Shown: piece after piece, positions 1 through 5,935 of the stretch | Layout of the letters: each line of letters opens with the position of its first letter | How positions within the stretch are numbered: position 1 is the first letter of the stretch | Assembly: GCA_943356455.1 (NCBI GenBank) | Contig: CALRFB010000032.1 | Location: 1-6,302, forward strand | Length of the DNA stretch: 6,302 bases | Direction of reading: 5' to 3' | Source: Candidatus Nomurabacteria bacterium | GTDB taxonomy: Bacteria; Patescibacteriota; Minisyncoccia; Phycocordibacterales; UBA9973 | Program-made: the position numbers and the translations under genes | Notes under the pieces: generated by a model | What the model was told of the DNA's origin: nothing | What the model saw: the letters and a program-made list of their open reading frames with translations, nothing else | Database searches by the model: none

Positions 1-2737
1 TTGCACCACCAGCAACAGTAACACCCGCAGTCGAGAAAGAACCTGATGCGCCACCACCGACGGTCAGAGTATTCGTACCAGCTGCACCAGGCGAAGGTAC
101 AGTTGTAGCTCCTGTTACGGTGAAGGCTACGCCGTTACTTACGGTCATTGCTGTTGCTGCTGTTGAAGCAGCAAAAGTCAATGCTGTAATCGAAGCAGTT
201 GTGTCTGCAGTAAGTGTCACACCCGAGTTTATAGTTAGTGAATCGCCAGTGCCTGGTCGTAATCCTGTACCAGCACCACCGGAAGCCGCACCTGTACAAC
301 TAGTAAAACTGGCGGTAGCGCTCCAGGTTCCAGTAGCAGTAGCGTTGCAAGCTGCGTCTGAAGCTATTTGCCAACTACGGCTTTCTTGAAATAAAATCTG
401 CTCATTGTTGGAAGTGAATACAGCAGGCCCAATAAGGAAAAATTCTGGACTGATGTTTGGAGCATCGAATACATAACCCAGTGTACGAGTTTCTCCAGCT
501 TCTAGTGATATATTCCACGTAATAACCTGGTCTTGCACATGTGGTGTGATATCGTCGTAGTGACCATTGAATTCCGATTGGGTAATCTCAAAACTTGCCG
601 GTACTGTTTCTGTAATAGTTCCTTGCCAACTCGTCGGTGATGTAACTTCGAGAGTAACTGGGTATGTTGCCCAAGGATAAATACGTGTTGGTGCTTGTCG
701 GATAACAGTGACAGGAACACTCGGTGCAACCTGAAATGCATCGGTAACAGCTTTTGTGCCGTTCTCTGTAATAGCGGTAAGCGTCAAGCTGTAAGTACCT
801 ATTTCATTTGGTACAGAATAATGCGCGTAGTAATCTGGTACATCGATGACGTTGTCAGGTCCACACCGTGAGTCACGAACTACAGTTGTATCGTCTGTTG
901 TAAATGTTGTTATTGTTGACGAGGGCGATGTTATCGTAAGTGTTACATCAGCATTACATATAGTGTGACCAACATCGTTGAGTACACCAATTTGAATATA
1001 CGCATCATCACCATTTTGGTATATCGTCTTATCAAAGTTCAGTGCAAGCACTCCCCATGTGAAATTTTGATCGGAAACAATAACAGCTTGTGGTGTATGA
1101 AGAGATATGTGAAGTGTATAATACCCAGGACGAAAATCTCGCGAAGGGCGAACTCGCACTTCACGATGGGAGCTACCGTTTACAGATACGGTTACTATTT
1201 CAGTTTCAATATCTGTAGGATCACCGTTTGCATCATAAACAACGGCATCTATTTGCCCAGAATATGCGTAAACTTGAGTAGGTTTAAAAAGATACGAAAT
1301 GACTCGTTTAATTTTATAAAAAAAAGAGACAGGCGTCTCGCCTGCTGGTAGTGCTGGTGTGGTTATTATATCACTACCAGGAACTACGGGAATGACTATT
1401 TGTTTTAGTGGATCGAGAATGGTGTCTGGTGTAATAACAGGAACAACTTGATCTCGTACTGGCTCACCCAACACACCATTGGCATCCTCAATAACTTCAA
1501 TTTTTTTCTCATCAAGCAGGCTGGACAAATCATCTACGTTGTAATTTTGATCATTGACCGTAAACGTTGGTGTTTCTCCTGATTGAAAATTTTCTTTGCC
1601 AGTAACAATGCCGAGCGATGGATCTTTGACGAGCACTTTTGGTGGATTGAGTATTACTTCATTGTCCTTGTGCGAAACGGTGAGGTAGACGCTGTCGAGG
1701 TATACGACAACAGGCTCATCAACTGTCGGCAAACTCTTCAGTTCGATTTGAAGCTTACTGATGGAGCCCCAGTCAATCATGGGTTCGTTGATCTGAAATG
1801 ATGCCGATCGCCAATCTTGAGCGCTTACATACCCGAGGTGTTTCCATTCTGTACCGTCGAGAGAGTACAGTGCTTCGAGAAAGTCTCCGGCCCGAGCTGT
1901 ATCGTCGGCAACAAATGGAGTGATGTCTATAGCTGTAGTCTCTGGTTCTCCTGTGCTCGTGTCAGTTTTGAGTGGCACTGGTGCTGGTTCGACTTCTTGT
2001 GCTCGCGCTATTGAAAAAAATCGAGAACTAACTGATTCACTAGATGGAGAAGATTCTGGTGATGGAGCTACGTCTTGTGTGGGTGCTGGATCAGTCGGAG
2101 TAGGTTCGGCGGGTACTGGTTCGCTGGAAGTAGGTTCAGTACTAGGTGTTGTATCTGTAGTGTTTGTTGTGTCTGTGGTGTTTGTGGAATTTATGGAATC
2201 GGACGGAACAACAACTACATCATTTCCCTCAAGCACACGATCGATAGATTCGGGTGTGGTTTGTAATTCGTTCGCTATTAGCCATGAAAAATGGACTGTA
2301 AACGATTCAGCTTTAGTGTTGTCGGGCACTTCACCAGCAAAACCACCACAATATAAATCGGAGACGCTTTTATTGAGGACAGCAGAATTGTCTCTATTAA
2401 AATCTTTGTCGTCACCATTTTCAGAAACATCTGGATTCCCTGTTGCGTGTTCAGGATTTTCCCATCCACCCAAACAAGATGTTGGGTAAAAATAACTATC
2501 TGCAGCACTAGTCGAATATTTTACCAAACCAATGACGGTCAAAAAAATCAGGCACATTGTTACAAATGTACTTCGGGGATGTTCTCGGACATAAGCAATG
2601 ATTGCGGCAGGGTAAATCCTGAGTGTCCAAACTTTTTCACGCAATGATAAAATCTTGCCTCCGGTGGATGGTACGATGCCGTCTACGGACAGCTGATCAG
2701 TGTTCAATTGTTTTGCTCGACGACGAAAAAAGTTCAT
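1..2737 (-). CDS. Giant exported surface protein, N-terminal 912 codons (partial at left edge)
   Basis: The minus-strand frame is open from 2737 to base 1 with no stop, so the C-terminus lies outside the window. TAA at 2746-2744 blocks any start upstream of ATG 2743. I prefer ATG 2737 because GAGGAG (2752-2747) is 9 nt away, against 3 nt for ATG 2743. Layout by residue: basic N-terminus (FRRRAKQ); hydrophobic segment about 57-75, ending near STSAAD and acting as a signal peptide or anchor; a domain with C88 and C130; a Thr/Pro/Ser/Glu linker about 181-235 with an NTTDTT duplication; beta-rich domains; an alpha-2-macroglobulin MG-like stretch about 562-612 (FDKTIYQNGDDAYIQIGVL); another beta domain about 670-760; then, from about 797, a Gly/Ala/Thr/Ser-rich beta-solenoid-like region (GDSLTINSGVTLTA) still running at the edge. 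Cysteines fall in pairs, as expected outside the cytoplasm. It is probably a cell-surface or adhesin-like protein exported by Sec. The exact function is unknown. Confidence 0.9.
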   Translation of the reverse strand, partial: MNFFRRRAKQLNTDQLSVDGIVPSTGGKILSLREKVWTLRIYPAAIIAYVREHPRSTFVTMCLIFLTVIGLVKYSTSAADSYFYPTSCLGGWENPEHATGNPDVSENGDDKDFNRDNSAVLNKSVSDLYCGGFAGEVPDNTKAESFTVHFSWLIANELQTTPESIDRVLEGNDVVVVPSDSINSTNTTDTTNTTDTTPSTEPTSSEPVPAEPTPTDPAPTQDVAPSPESSPSSESVSSRFFSIARAQEVEPAPVPLKTDTSTGEPETTAIDITPFVADDTARAGDFLEALYSLDGTEWKHLGYVSAQDWRSASFQINEPMIDWGSISKLQIELKSLPTVDEPVVVYLDSVYLTVSHKDNEVILNPPKVLVKDPSLGIVTGKENFQSGETPTFTVNDQNYNVDDLSSLLDEKKIEVIEDANGVLGEPVRDQVVPVITPDTILDPLKQIVIPVVPGSDIITTPALPAGETPVSFFYKIKRVISYLFKPTQVYAYSGQIDAVVYDANGDPTDIETEIVTVSVNGSSHREVRVRPSRDFRPGYYTLHISLHTPQAVIVSDQNFTWGVLALNFDKTIYQNGDDAYIQIGVLNDVGHTICNADVTLTITSPSSTITTFTTDDTTVVRDSRCGPDNVIDVPDYYAHYSVPNEIGTYSLTLTAITENGTKAVTDAFQVAPSVPVTVIRQAPTRIYPWATYPVTLEVTSPTSWQGTITETVPASFEITQSEFNGHYDDITPHVQDQVITWNISLEAGETRTLGYVFDAPNISPEFFLIGPAVFTSNNEQILFQESRSWQIASDAACNATATGTWSATASFTSCTGAASGGAGTGLRPGTGDSLTINSGVTLTADTTASITALTFAASTAATAMTVSNGVAFTVTGATTVPSPGAAGTNTLTVGGGASGSFSTAGVTVAGGA
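2150..2185 (-). repeat. 18-bp tandem duplication in the surface-protein linker
   Basis: Two adjacent 18-bp copies (2150-2167 and 2168-2185) match at 16 of 18 positions. They are in frame and encode the repeated NTTDTT unit of the Thr-rich linker. The two differences are transitions. Confidence 0.8.
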
Positions 2738-2746
2738 CAACATTTA

Positions 2747-2766
2747 CTCCTCGCACTTGGCGAGGA
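2747..2766 (-). promoter_or_regulatory. Leader hairpin that sequesters the ribosome binding site of the surface-protein gene
   Basis: On the minus strand, CCTCGC (2765-2760), loop CAAGT (2759-2755) and GCGAGG (2754-2749) form a perfect 6-bp stem. It extends by T2766-A2748 and a T2767-G2747 wobble. The Shine-Dalgarno GAGGAG (2752-2747) lies wholly in the 3' arm. If transcription starts near 2769, as the -10 element suggests, the hairpin lies almost at the 5' end of the mRNA. It could stabilise the mRNA end or limit translation initiation. The structure is seen in the sequence; the regulatory role is inference. Confidence 0.6.
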
Positions 2767-2775
2767 AACATATAA

Positions 2776-2784
2776 ATAGTACCA
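2776..2784 (-). promoter_or_regulatory. Extended -10 promoter element of the surface-protein gene
   Basis: TGGTACTAT (2784-2776, minus strand) fits the extended -10 pattern TGn plus a TATAAT-like hexamer. No good -35 hexamer sits 16-18 bp upstream. The predicted start is near 2769, giving a leader of about 32 nt. The identical nonamer precedes the plus-strand gene at 6044. Confidence 0.5.
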
Positions 2785-2822
2785 TTTTTTTCTACTTTTC
2801 CGATGTGCAAAAAGCAAAATGC

Positions 2823-5294
2823 TTATTTACCGTGACATTGCTTGTATTTTTTACCACTACCACAAGGACATGGATCGTTTCTACCTATTTTTTGGTCTTT
2901 GTACGGATCGGTACCTGAGCTTTGAATGGAGTTTTGGTCGGAATGTTGGTTTGAGCTTACAGACAAACTAGGGCTTTTTTCGATAGTACCAACAAGCGAT
3001 ATAACATTATTTAAAAACTGAGCCTCCATGTCTTTGTAAAGTCGCAGGCCTTCTTTTTTATATTCGACAATCGGTTCACGTTGGCCGTATGCACGGAGAT
3101 TTACGGACGAACGCATGTAGTCCATCGTTTCAATATGATCAGTCCACAATGTGTCTGTCGCAAAAAGTACGATACGTCGAAAGACTTCGGAGAAAGCTTG
3201 TTCCCCTACTGCGGTGATTTTTCCTTGGAATTTTTTCCATACGTCACCTTCTTCGCCACCCATGTCGGGTGATGCAAATGTTTCTTTGGCAAAAATCATA
3301 ATATCAGCATCACTTGCGCGAAGCATCGTGCGACGACGTGCGTATATTGCTTCACGTTGCGTGTTGAGAACCATGTCGTAGTCGAGTGTTTGTTTGCGTG
3401 AATCAAAATTGATGCCTTCGATTTTCGCTTGCGCACTTTCTATCGCACGAGCCACGAAACGATTTACCACAGGCTCGTCTTCGGGAATACCGAAACGTCC
3501 CATCATACTTTTTAGACTATCAGTTGCAAAAACACGCATGAGGTCATCTTCAAATGACAAATAGAATTGTGTTTCGCCCGGATCACCTTGTCGTCCAGAA
3601 CGACCTCGTAATTGATTGTCGATACGGCGAGCTTCGTGGCGTTCGGTACCGATCACAAATAGACCGCCGAGAGCAGTGACTTCTTCGTGCAGCTCTTTGT
3701 TGTACGGCACACCACCGAGGATAATGTCGACACCGCGACCGGCCATGTTTGTGGCAATAGTTACGGCGGACTTTCGTCCTGCTTGTGCAATAATTTCTCC
3801 TTCTCGTTCGTGATTTTTAGCATTCAAAACTTCATGACGAACACCCGCCGCGGTGAGATACTCATCGAGCAACTCATTTTTTTCAATAGATGCAGTACCA
3901 ATCAACACTGGTTGACCTTTGGCGTGAAGTTCTTTGATTTTACGAACCATAGCCTGCATTTTCCCTTTTTCAGTTTGGAAAATCAGATCCGTGTGATCGA
4001 TGCGTTTTGGTTCACGGTGTGTTGGGACTTGGACAACAGATAAACCATACACTTTCAGAAATTCTTCTTCCGACGTTTTACCAGTTCCCGTCATACCAGA
4101 AAGCTTCGTATAGAAACGAAAATAGTTTTGATATGTAATAGAAGCTATGGCTCGGGTTTCTTGTTCTATTTTTACCCCTTCTTTGGCTTCAATAGCTTGA
4201 TGCAAGCCTTCATTCCAACGACGACCCGGTTGCAAACGTCCTGTAAACGTATCGACAATGATTATGGCATTGTCTTTGACGACATATTCTTTGTCTTTGT
4301 GATAGAGGGCCTCGGCACGAACGGCTGTTTCGAGGTGGTGGACATATTTAATACCCTTTTCTGTATATATATTTGAAATACCAAGCAGTTTTTCGGCTTT
4401 GGTTATACCTTCGTCGGTAAGCTGGACAGCATGATGCTTCTCATCAACAGTAAAATCGGTGTCGCGCGCAAGCTGCCGAGCGATTTTGGCAAATGTGCCA
4501 TACAGGTTTTCACTATCACCGGCTTTGCCTGCAATGATCAGTGGTGTACGAGATTCATCGATCAATATCGAGTCTATTTCGTCCACGACTGCATAGTAGT
4601 GACCGCGTTGTACAAGTTCTTCTTTGCTCCCTGCCAAGTTGTCACGCAAATAGTCAAAGCCATATTCATTGTTTGTGCCGTATGTAATGTCCGCTGCGTA
4701 GGCTTCTTTGCGAGTTACTGGGCGGAGGAATTCGTATTCGATCTTGAACGAACCGAGGTTGTCGCGTTCGGCGTCGTCTTCTTTGGTGGTATGTGCAGGA
4801 TCATATATATATGACACTTGCTGAGAATTGATTATACCAACGCTCAAACCGAGAAAATTATAAATTTGCCCCATCCATGCTGCGTCACGACGAGCGAGGT
4901 AGTCGTTGACTGTAACAACGTGAACACCCTTACCTTCGAGCGCATTCAAATATGTTGCAAGTGTAGCAACGAGCGTTTTACCTTCACCTGTTCGCATTTC
5001 AGCAATGTTACCTGAATGCAAAACAATAGATCCGAGCAACTGCACATCGTAGTGACGCTGTTTGAGTTGGCGGTGTGACGCTTCACGCACAAGCGCAAAA
5101 GCTTCCGGCAAAATATCGTCGAGAGACTTCCCTTCTGACAACATTTGTTTAAATGATTTAGTTTTTTCAGAAAAATCAGCATCAGCAAGTGCCTGCATGA
5201 CTGGTTCAAAGTCATTGATTTTCTTTACGATAGACTCGTACTTCGGCAAAGGTGTCGAAGCAAAAAGGCCTTTAAATTTCTCGCTGATTCCCAT
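2823..5294 (-). CDS. secA: Preprotein translocase ATPase subunit SecA
   Basis: Complete 823-residue SecA, the cytoplasmic ATPase that drives unfolded preproteins through SecYEG. Visible motifs: Walker A MRTGEGKT (100-107), Walker B VVDEIDSILIDE (236-247), TNNEYGFDYLRDN (207-219), the FTGRLQPGRRW and LHQAIEAKEGV signatures (350-374), GMTGTGKT (400-407, usually GMTGTAKT), ATNMAGRGVDI (514-524) and GRSGRQGDPGE (564-574). After a Ser/Asn/Gln-rich linker (773-801), the C-terminus ends in a zinc-binding tail CPCGSGKKYKQCHG with ligands C809, C811, C820 and H821. Two departures from E. coli SecA: about 33 extra residues at 155-192 and a helical wing region about 45-50 residues shorter (655-716). In-frame TAA at 5309-5307 leaves ATG 5294 as the start; no Shine-Dalgarno is visible. 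A terminator upstream and an extended -10 element make it the head of its own transcription unit, with the exported surface protein 85 bp downstream. Confidence 0.98.
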   Translation of the reverse strand: MGISEKFKGLFASTPLPKYESIVKKINDFEPVMQALADADFSEKTKSFKQMLSEGKSLDDILPEAFALVREASHRQLKQRHYDVQLLGSIVLHSGNIAEMRTGEGKTLVATLATYLNALEGKGVHVVTVNDYLARRDAAWMGQIYNFLGLSVGIINSQQVSYIYDPAHTTKEDDAERDNLGSFKIEYEFLRPVTRKEAYAADITYGTNNEYGFDYLRDNLAGSKEELVQRGHYYAVVDEIDSILIDESRTPLIIAGKAGDSENLYGTFAKIARQLARDTDFTVDEKHHAVQLTDEGITKAEKLLGISNIYTEKGIKYVHHLETAVRAEALYHKDKEYVVKDNAIIIVDTFTGRLQPGRRWNEGLHQAIEAKEGVKIEQETRAIASITYQNYFRFYTKLSGMTGTGKTSEEEFLKVYGLSVVQVPTHREPKRIDHTDLIFQTEKGKMQAMVRKIKELHAKGQPVLIGTASIEKNELLDEYLTAAGVRHEVLNAKNHEREGEIIAQAGRKSAVTIATNMAGRGVDIILGGVPYNKELHEEVTALGGLFVIGTERHEARRIDNQLRGRSGRQGDPGETQFYLSFEDDLMRVFATDSLKSMMGRFGIPEDEPVVNRFVARAIESAQAKIEGINFDSRKQTLDYDMVLNTQREAIYARRRTMLRASDADIMIFAKETFASPDMGGEEGDVWKKFQGKITAVGEQAFSEVFRRIVLFATDTLWTDHIETMDYMRSSVNLRAYGQREPIVEYKKEGLRLYKDMEAQFLNNVISLVGTIEKSPSLSVSSNQHSDQNSIQSSGTDPYKDQKIGRNDPCPCGSGKKYKQCHGK

Positions 5295-5303
5295 AGATGT
5301 GTC

Positions 5304-5312
5304 ATTTTACCA
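5304..5312 (-). promoter_or_regulatory. Extended -10 promoter element of secA, implying a near-leaderless mRNA
   Basis: TGGTAAAAT (5312-5304, minus strand) matches TGn plus TAAAAT (5 of 6 to TATAAT). Counting 7 nt from the end of the hexamer puts the start at about 5297, only 2-4 nt before the secA ATG at 5294. No Shine-Dalgarno is present, which agrees with leaderless or near-leaderless translation. The -35 region (5332-5327, TCGAAA) is poor. Confidence 0.5.
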
Positions 5313-5339
5313 CATTGGCCATCTTTTTTCGAGCCAAAG

Positions 5340-5368
5340 AAAAAACCTCTCGGGAGGAGAGATTTTTT
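5340..5368 (-). terminator. Bidirectional intrinsic terminator upstream of secA
   Basis: CTCTC (5347-5351) and GAGAG (5357-5361) pair around a 5-nt loop. Flanking A6 (5340-5345) and T6 (5363-5368) provide U-tracts in both directions, with one C/A mismatch between. It lies about 20 bp past the stop of the Lys-rich reading frame, so its main role is probably ending that minus-strand transcript before secA. Confidence 0.85.
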
Positions 5369-5388
5369 CTTAAGTGGGAAAAGAAGGA

Positions 5389-5469
5389 CTATGCGCGCTT
5401 CTTTTTTGTAGCCTTTTTCTTAGAAGTCTTTTTTGCAGCCTTCGAAGTTATTGGTAACAGATGCGCGAA
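5389..5469 (-). pseudogene. Lys-rich (histone H1-tail-like) peptide tail without a usable start
   Basis: Minus-strand codons ending in TAG (5391-5389) encode KAAKKTSKKKATKKKRA, a Lys/Ala/Thr tail like those of small H1-like DNA-binding proteins, followed about 20 bp later by a strong terminator. The frame is closed by TGA at 5472-5470, and no ATG, GTG or TTG lies in between. A different frame starting at ATG 5492 (MERSLGRDSRICYQ, or from GTG 5513) stops at TAA exactly where the Lys-rich frame is open. A single -1 shift near 5450 would fuse them into a basic protein of about 34 residues. It may be a frameshifted gene, a remnant, a sequencing error, or a tail read from a non-canonical start. 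Chance coding in A-rich DNA cannot be excluded. Confidence 0.35.
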
Positions 5470-5542
5470 TCACGACCAAGCGAACGTTCCATTGTTTTTA
5501 AAAACACATTCACTTTTTTTATTTCATCGCGCTCTTACATCT

Positions 5543-5570
5543 ATTATGATACATAAAAAAACTATTACAA
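5543..5570 (-). promoter_or_regulatory. Possible promoter for the Lys-rich unit
   Basis: TTGTAA (5570-5565) and CATAAT (5548-5543) are separated by 16 bp on the minus strand, matching consensus at 4 of 6 and 5 of 6. The start would be near 5536, giving a transcript of roughly 195 nt ending at the 5340-5368 terminator. The surroundings are very AT-rich, so chance matches are likely. Confidence 0.3.
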
Positions 5571-5648
5571 TATTTTTTTCGTCAAAACTGTGGAAAACTA
5601 TTTTTTCTTTTTAAAAAAATATTTTTTATATTGATGTTTTTTCATTTC

Positions 5649-5688
5649 ATAAAAAGTATTTCCGTGTCCTCATGCAAATACTTTTTAT
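5649..5688. other. Long isolated hairpin, possibly a bidirectional terminator
   Basis: ATAAAAAGTATTT (5649-5661) and AAATACTTTTTAT (5676-5688) are a perfect 13-bp inverted repeat. Inside, CGTG (5663-5666) and CATG (5671-5674) pair with one G-U wobble when read as plus-strand RNA, across a TCCT loop and one C/C mismatch. Read from the minus strand, the wobble becomes an A/C mismatch. An outer ATTTCAT/ATGAAAT pair (5644-5650, 5705-5711) overlaps its base. T-runs in both arms would allow termination in either direction, but no gene ends next to it. Confidence 0.7.
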
Positions 5689-5728
5689 AAATTTAAATAT
5701 ATAAAATGAAATTAATTTTTAACAAAAT

Positions 5729-5756
5729 AAAAATCCCGGGTGAACGGGATTTTTTT
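5729..5756 (-). terminator. Intrinsic terminator (bidirectional sequence) after the hairpin RNA / small ORF
   Basis: AAAAATCCCG (5729-5738) pairs with CGGGATTTTT (5745-5754) around a 6-nt loop, with T-tracts on both sides. The TAA of the 23-codon minus-strand ORF (5757-5755) touches its base, so it plausibly ends that minus-strand transcript. It would also stop plus-strand transcription. Confidence 0.85.
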
Positions 5757-5826
5757 ATTCTCGCCAGTAAAGGTCACCGGGTACTAACTCCACACAAATG
5801 CCTAGGTGAGCGCAGCCGATGACCAT
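5755..5826 (-). CDS. Possible 23-aa peptide ORF inside the hairpin RNA
   Basis: ATG 5826 to TAA 5757-5755 gives a 23-residue peptide starting MVIGCAHLGI and ending PGDLYWRE, with two cysteines (residues 5 and 11). An in-frame TTG at 5838 would add LSLA and make the N-terminus more hydrophobic. No Shine-Dalgarno is visible. The stop codon abuts the terminator, as in a compact mRNA. The ATG lies at the foot of the 9-bp stem, so folding would affect initiation. An ORF this short arises often by chance, and the stem-wobble evidence favours structured RNA, so coding is only a possibility. Confidence 0.25.
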   Translation of the reverse strand: MVIGCAHLGICVELVPGDLYWRE

Positions 5827-5879
5827 TGCTAGTGACAATACAACAACACTATATATATGACATATTCTAGTGCACTAAA

Positions 5880-5908
5880 AGTATACAGGACTATGTTTCA
5901 TATGCAAA
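5880..5908 (-). promoter_or_regulatory. Possible promoter for the hairpin RNA / small ORF
   Basis: On the minus strand, TTTGCA (5908-5903, 4 of 6 to TTGACA) and TATACT (5885-5880, 5 of 6) are 17 bp apart. The start would be near 5873, inside the palindrome TAGTGCACTA (5868-5877). It sits directly after the terminator of the preceding small RNA, as expected for a separate unit. Confidence 0.4.
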
Positions 5909-5909
5909 C

Positions 5910-5935
5910 AAAAAGCCACCTTGCGGTGGCTTTTT
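5910..5935 (-). terminator. Intrinsic terminator of the small RNA
   Basis: AAAAAGCCACC (5910-5920) and GGTGGCTTTTT (5925-5935) form an uninterrupted 11-bp stem with a 4-nt loop and a U5 tail in both directions. On the minus strand it ends the transcript from the strong promoter at 5984-6013. Confidence 0.9.

Larger units (their letters stand above)
5729..5873 (-). ncRNA. Candidate structured RNA of about 145 nt, possibly the mRNA of a 23-aa peptide
   Basis: A possible promoter (5880-5908) and a strong terminator (5729-5756) bracket this minus-strand segment. Its core is a 9-bp stem, GGTCATCGG (5824-5816) with CCGGTGACC (5780-5772). The one non-Watson-Crick pair is a U-G wobble only if the minus strand is the RNA; in plus-strand RNA it would be a C/A mismatch. 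The 35-nt apical loop contains GGCATTTGTGTG (5802-5791), the antisense of the linker of the small RNA encoded just upstream. I recognise no known RNA family. It could instead be the distal half of one longer RNA starting near 5977. Confidence 0.4.

Noticed and set aside
2805..2825. Terminator between secA and the surface-protein gene
   Set aside because: The GCATTTTGCTTTTTGC stretch forms only 3-bp stems. Co-transcription with an internal promoter is more likely.
5470..5472. UGA read as glycine (recoded CPR lineage) to extend the Lys-rich frame
   Set aside because: secA and the surface-protein gene together contain over 1,700 codons with many glycines and no in-frame TGA, so recoding is not supported.
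5589..5597. DnaA-box-like TGTGGAAAA next to an AT-rich tract, suggesting a replication origin
   Set aside because: It is a single 8-of-9 match with no cluster of boxes and no dnaA or dnaN nearby.
5297..5614. 105-codon plus-strand ORF opposite the Lys-rich tail
   Set aside because: Its Phe-rich composition is the mirror of the Lys-rich and A-rich minus strand. It crosses a terminator and shows no start signal.
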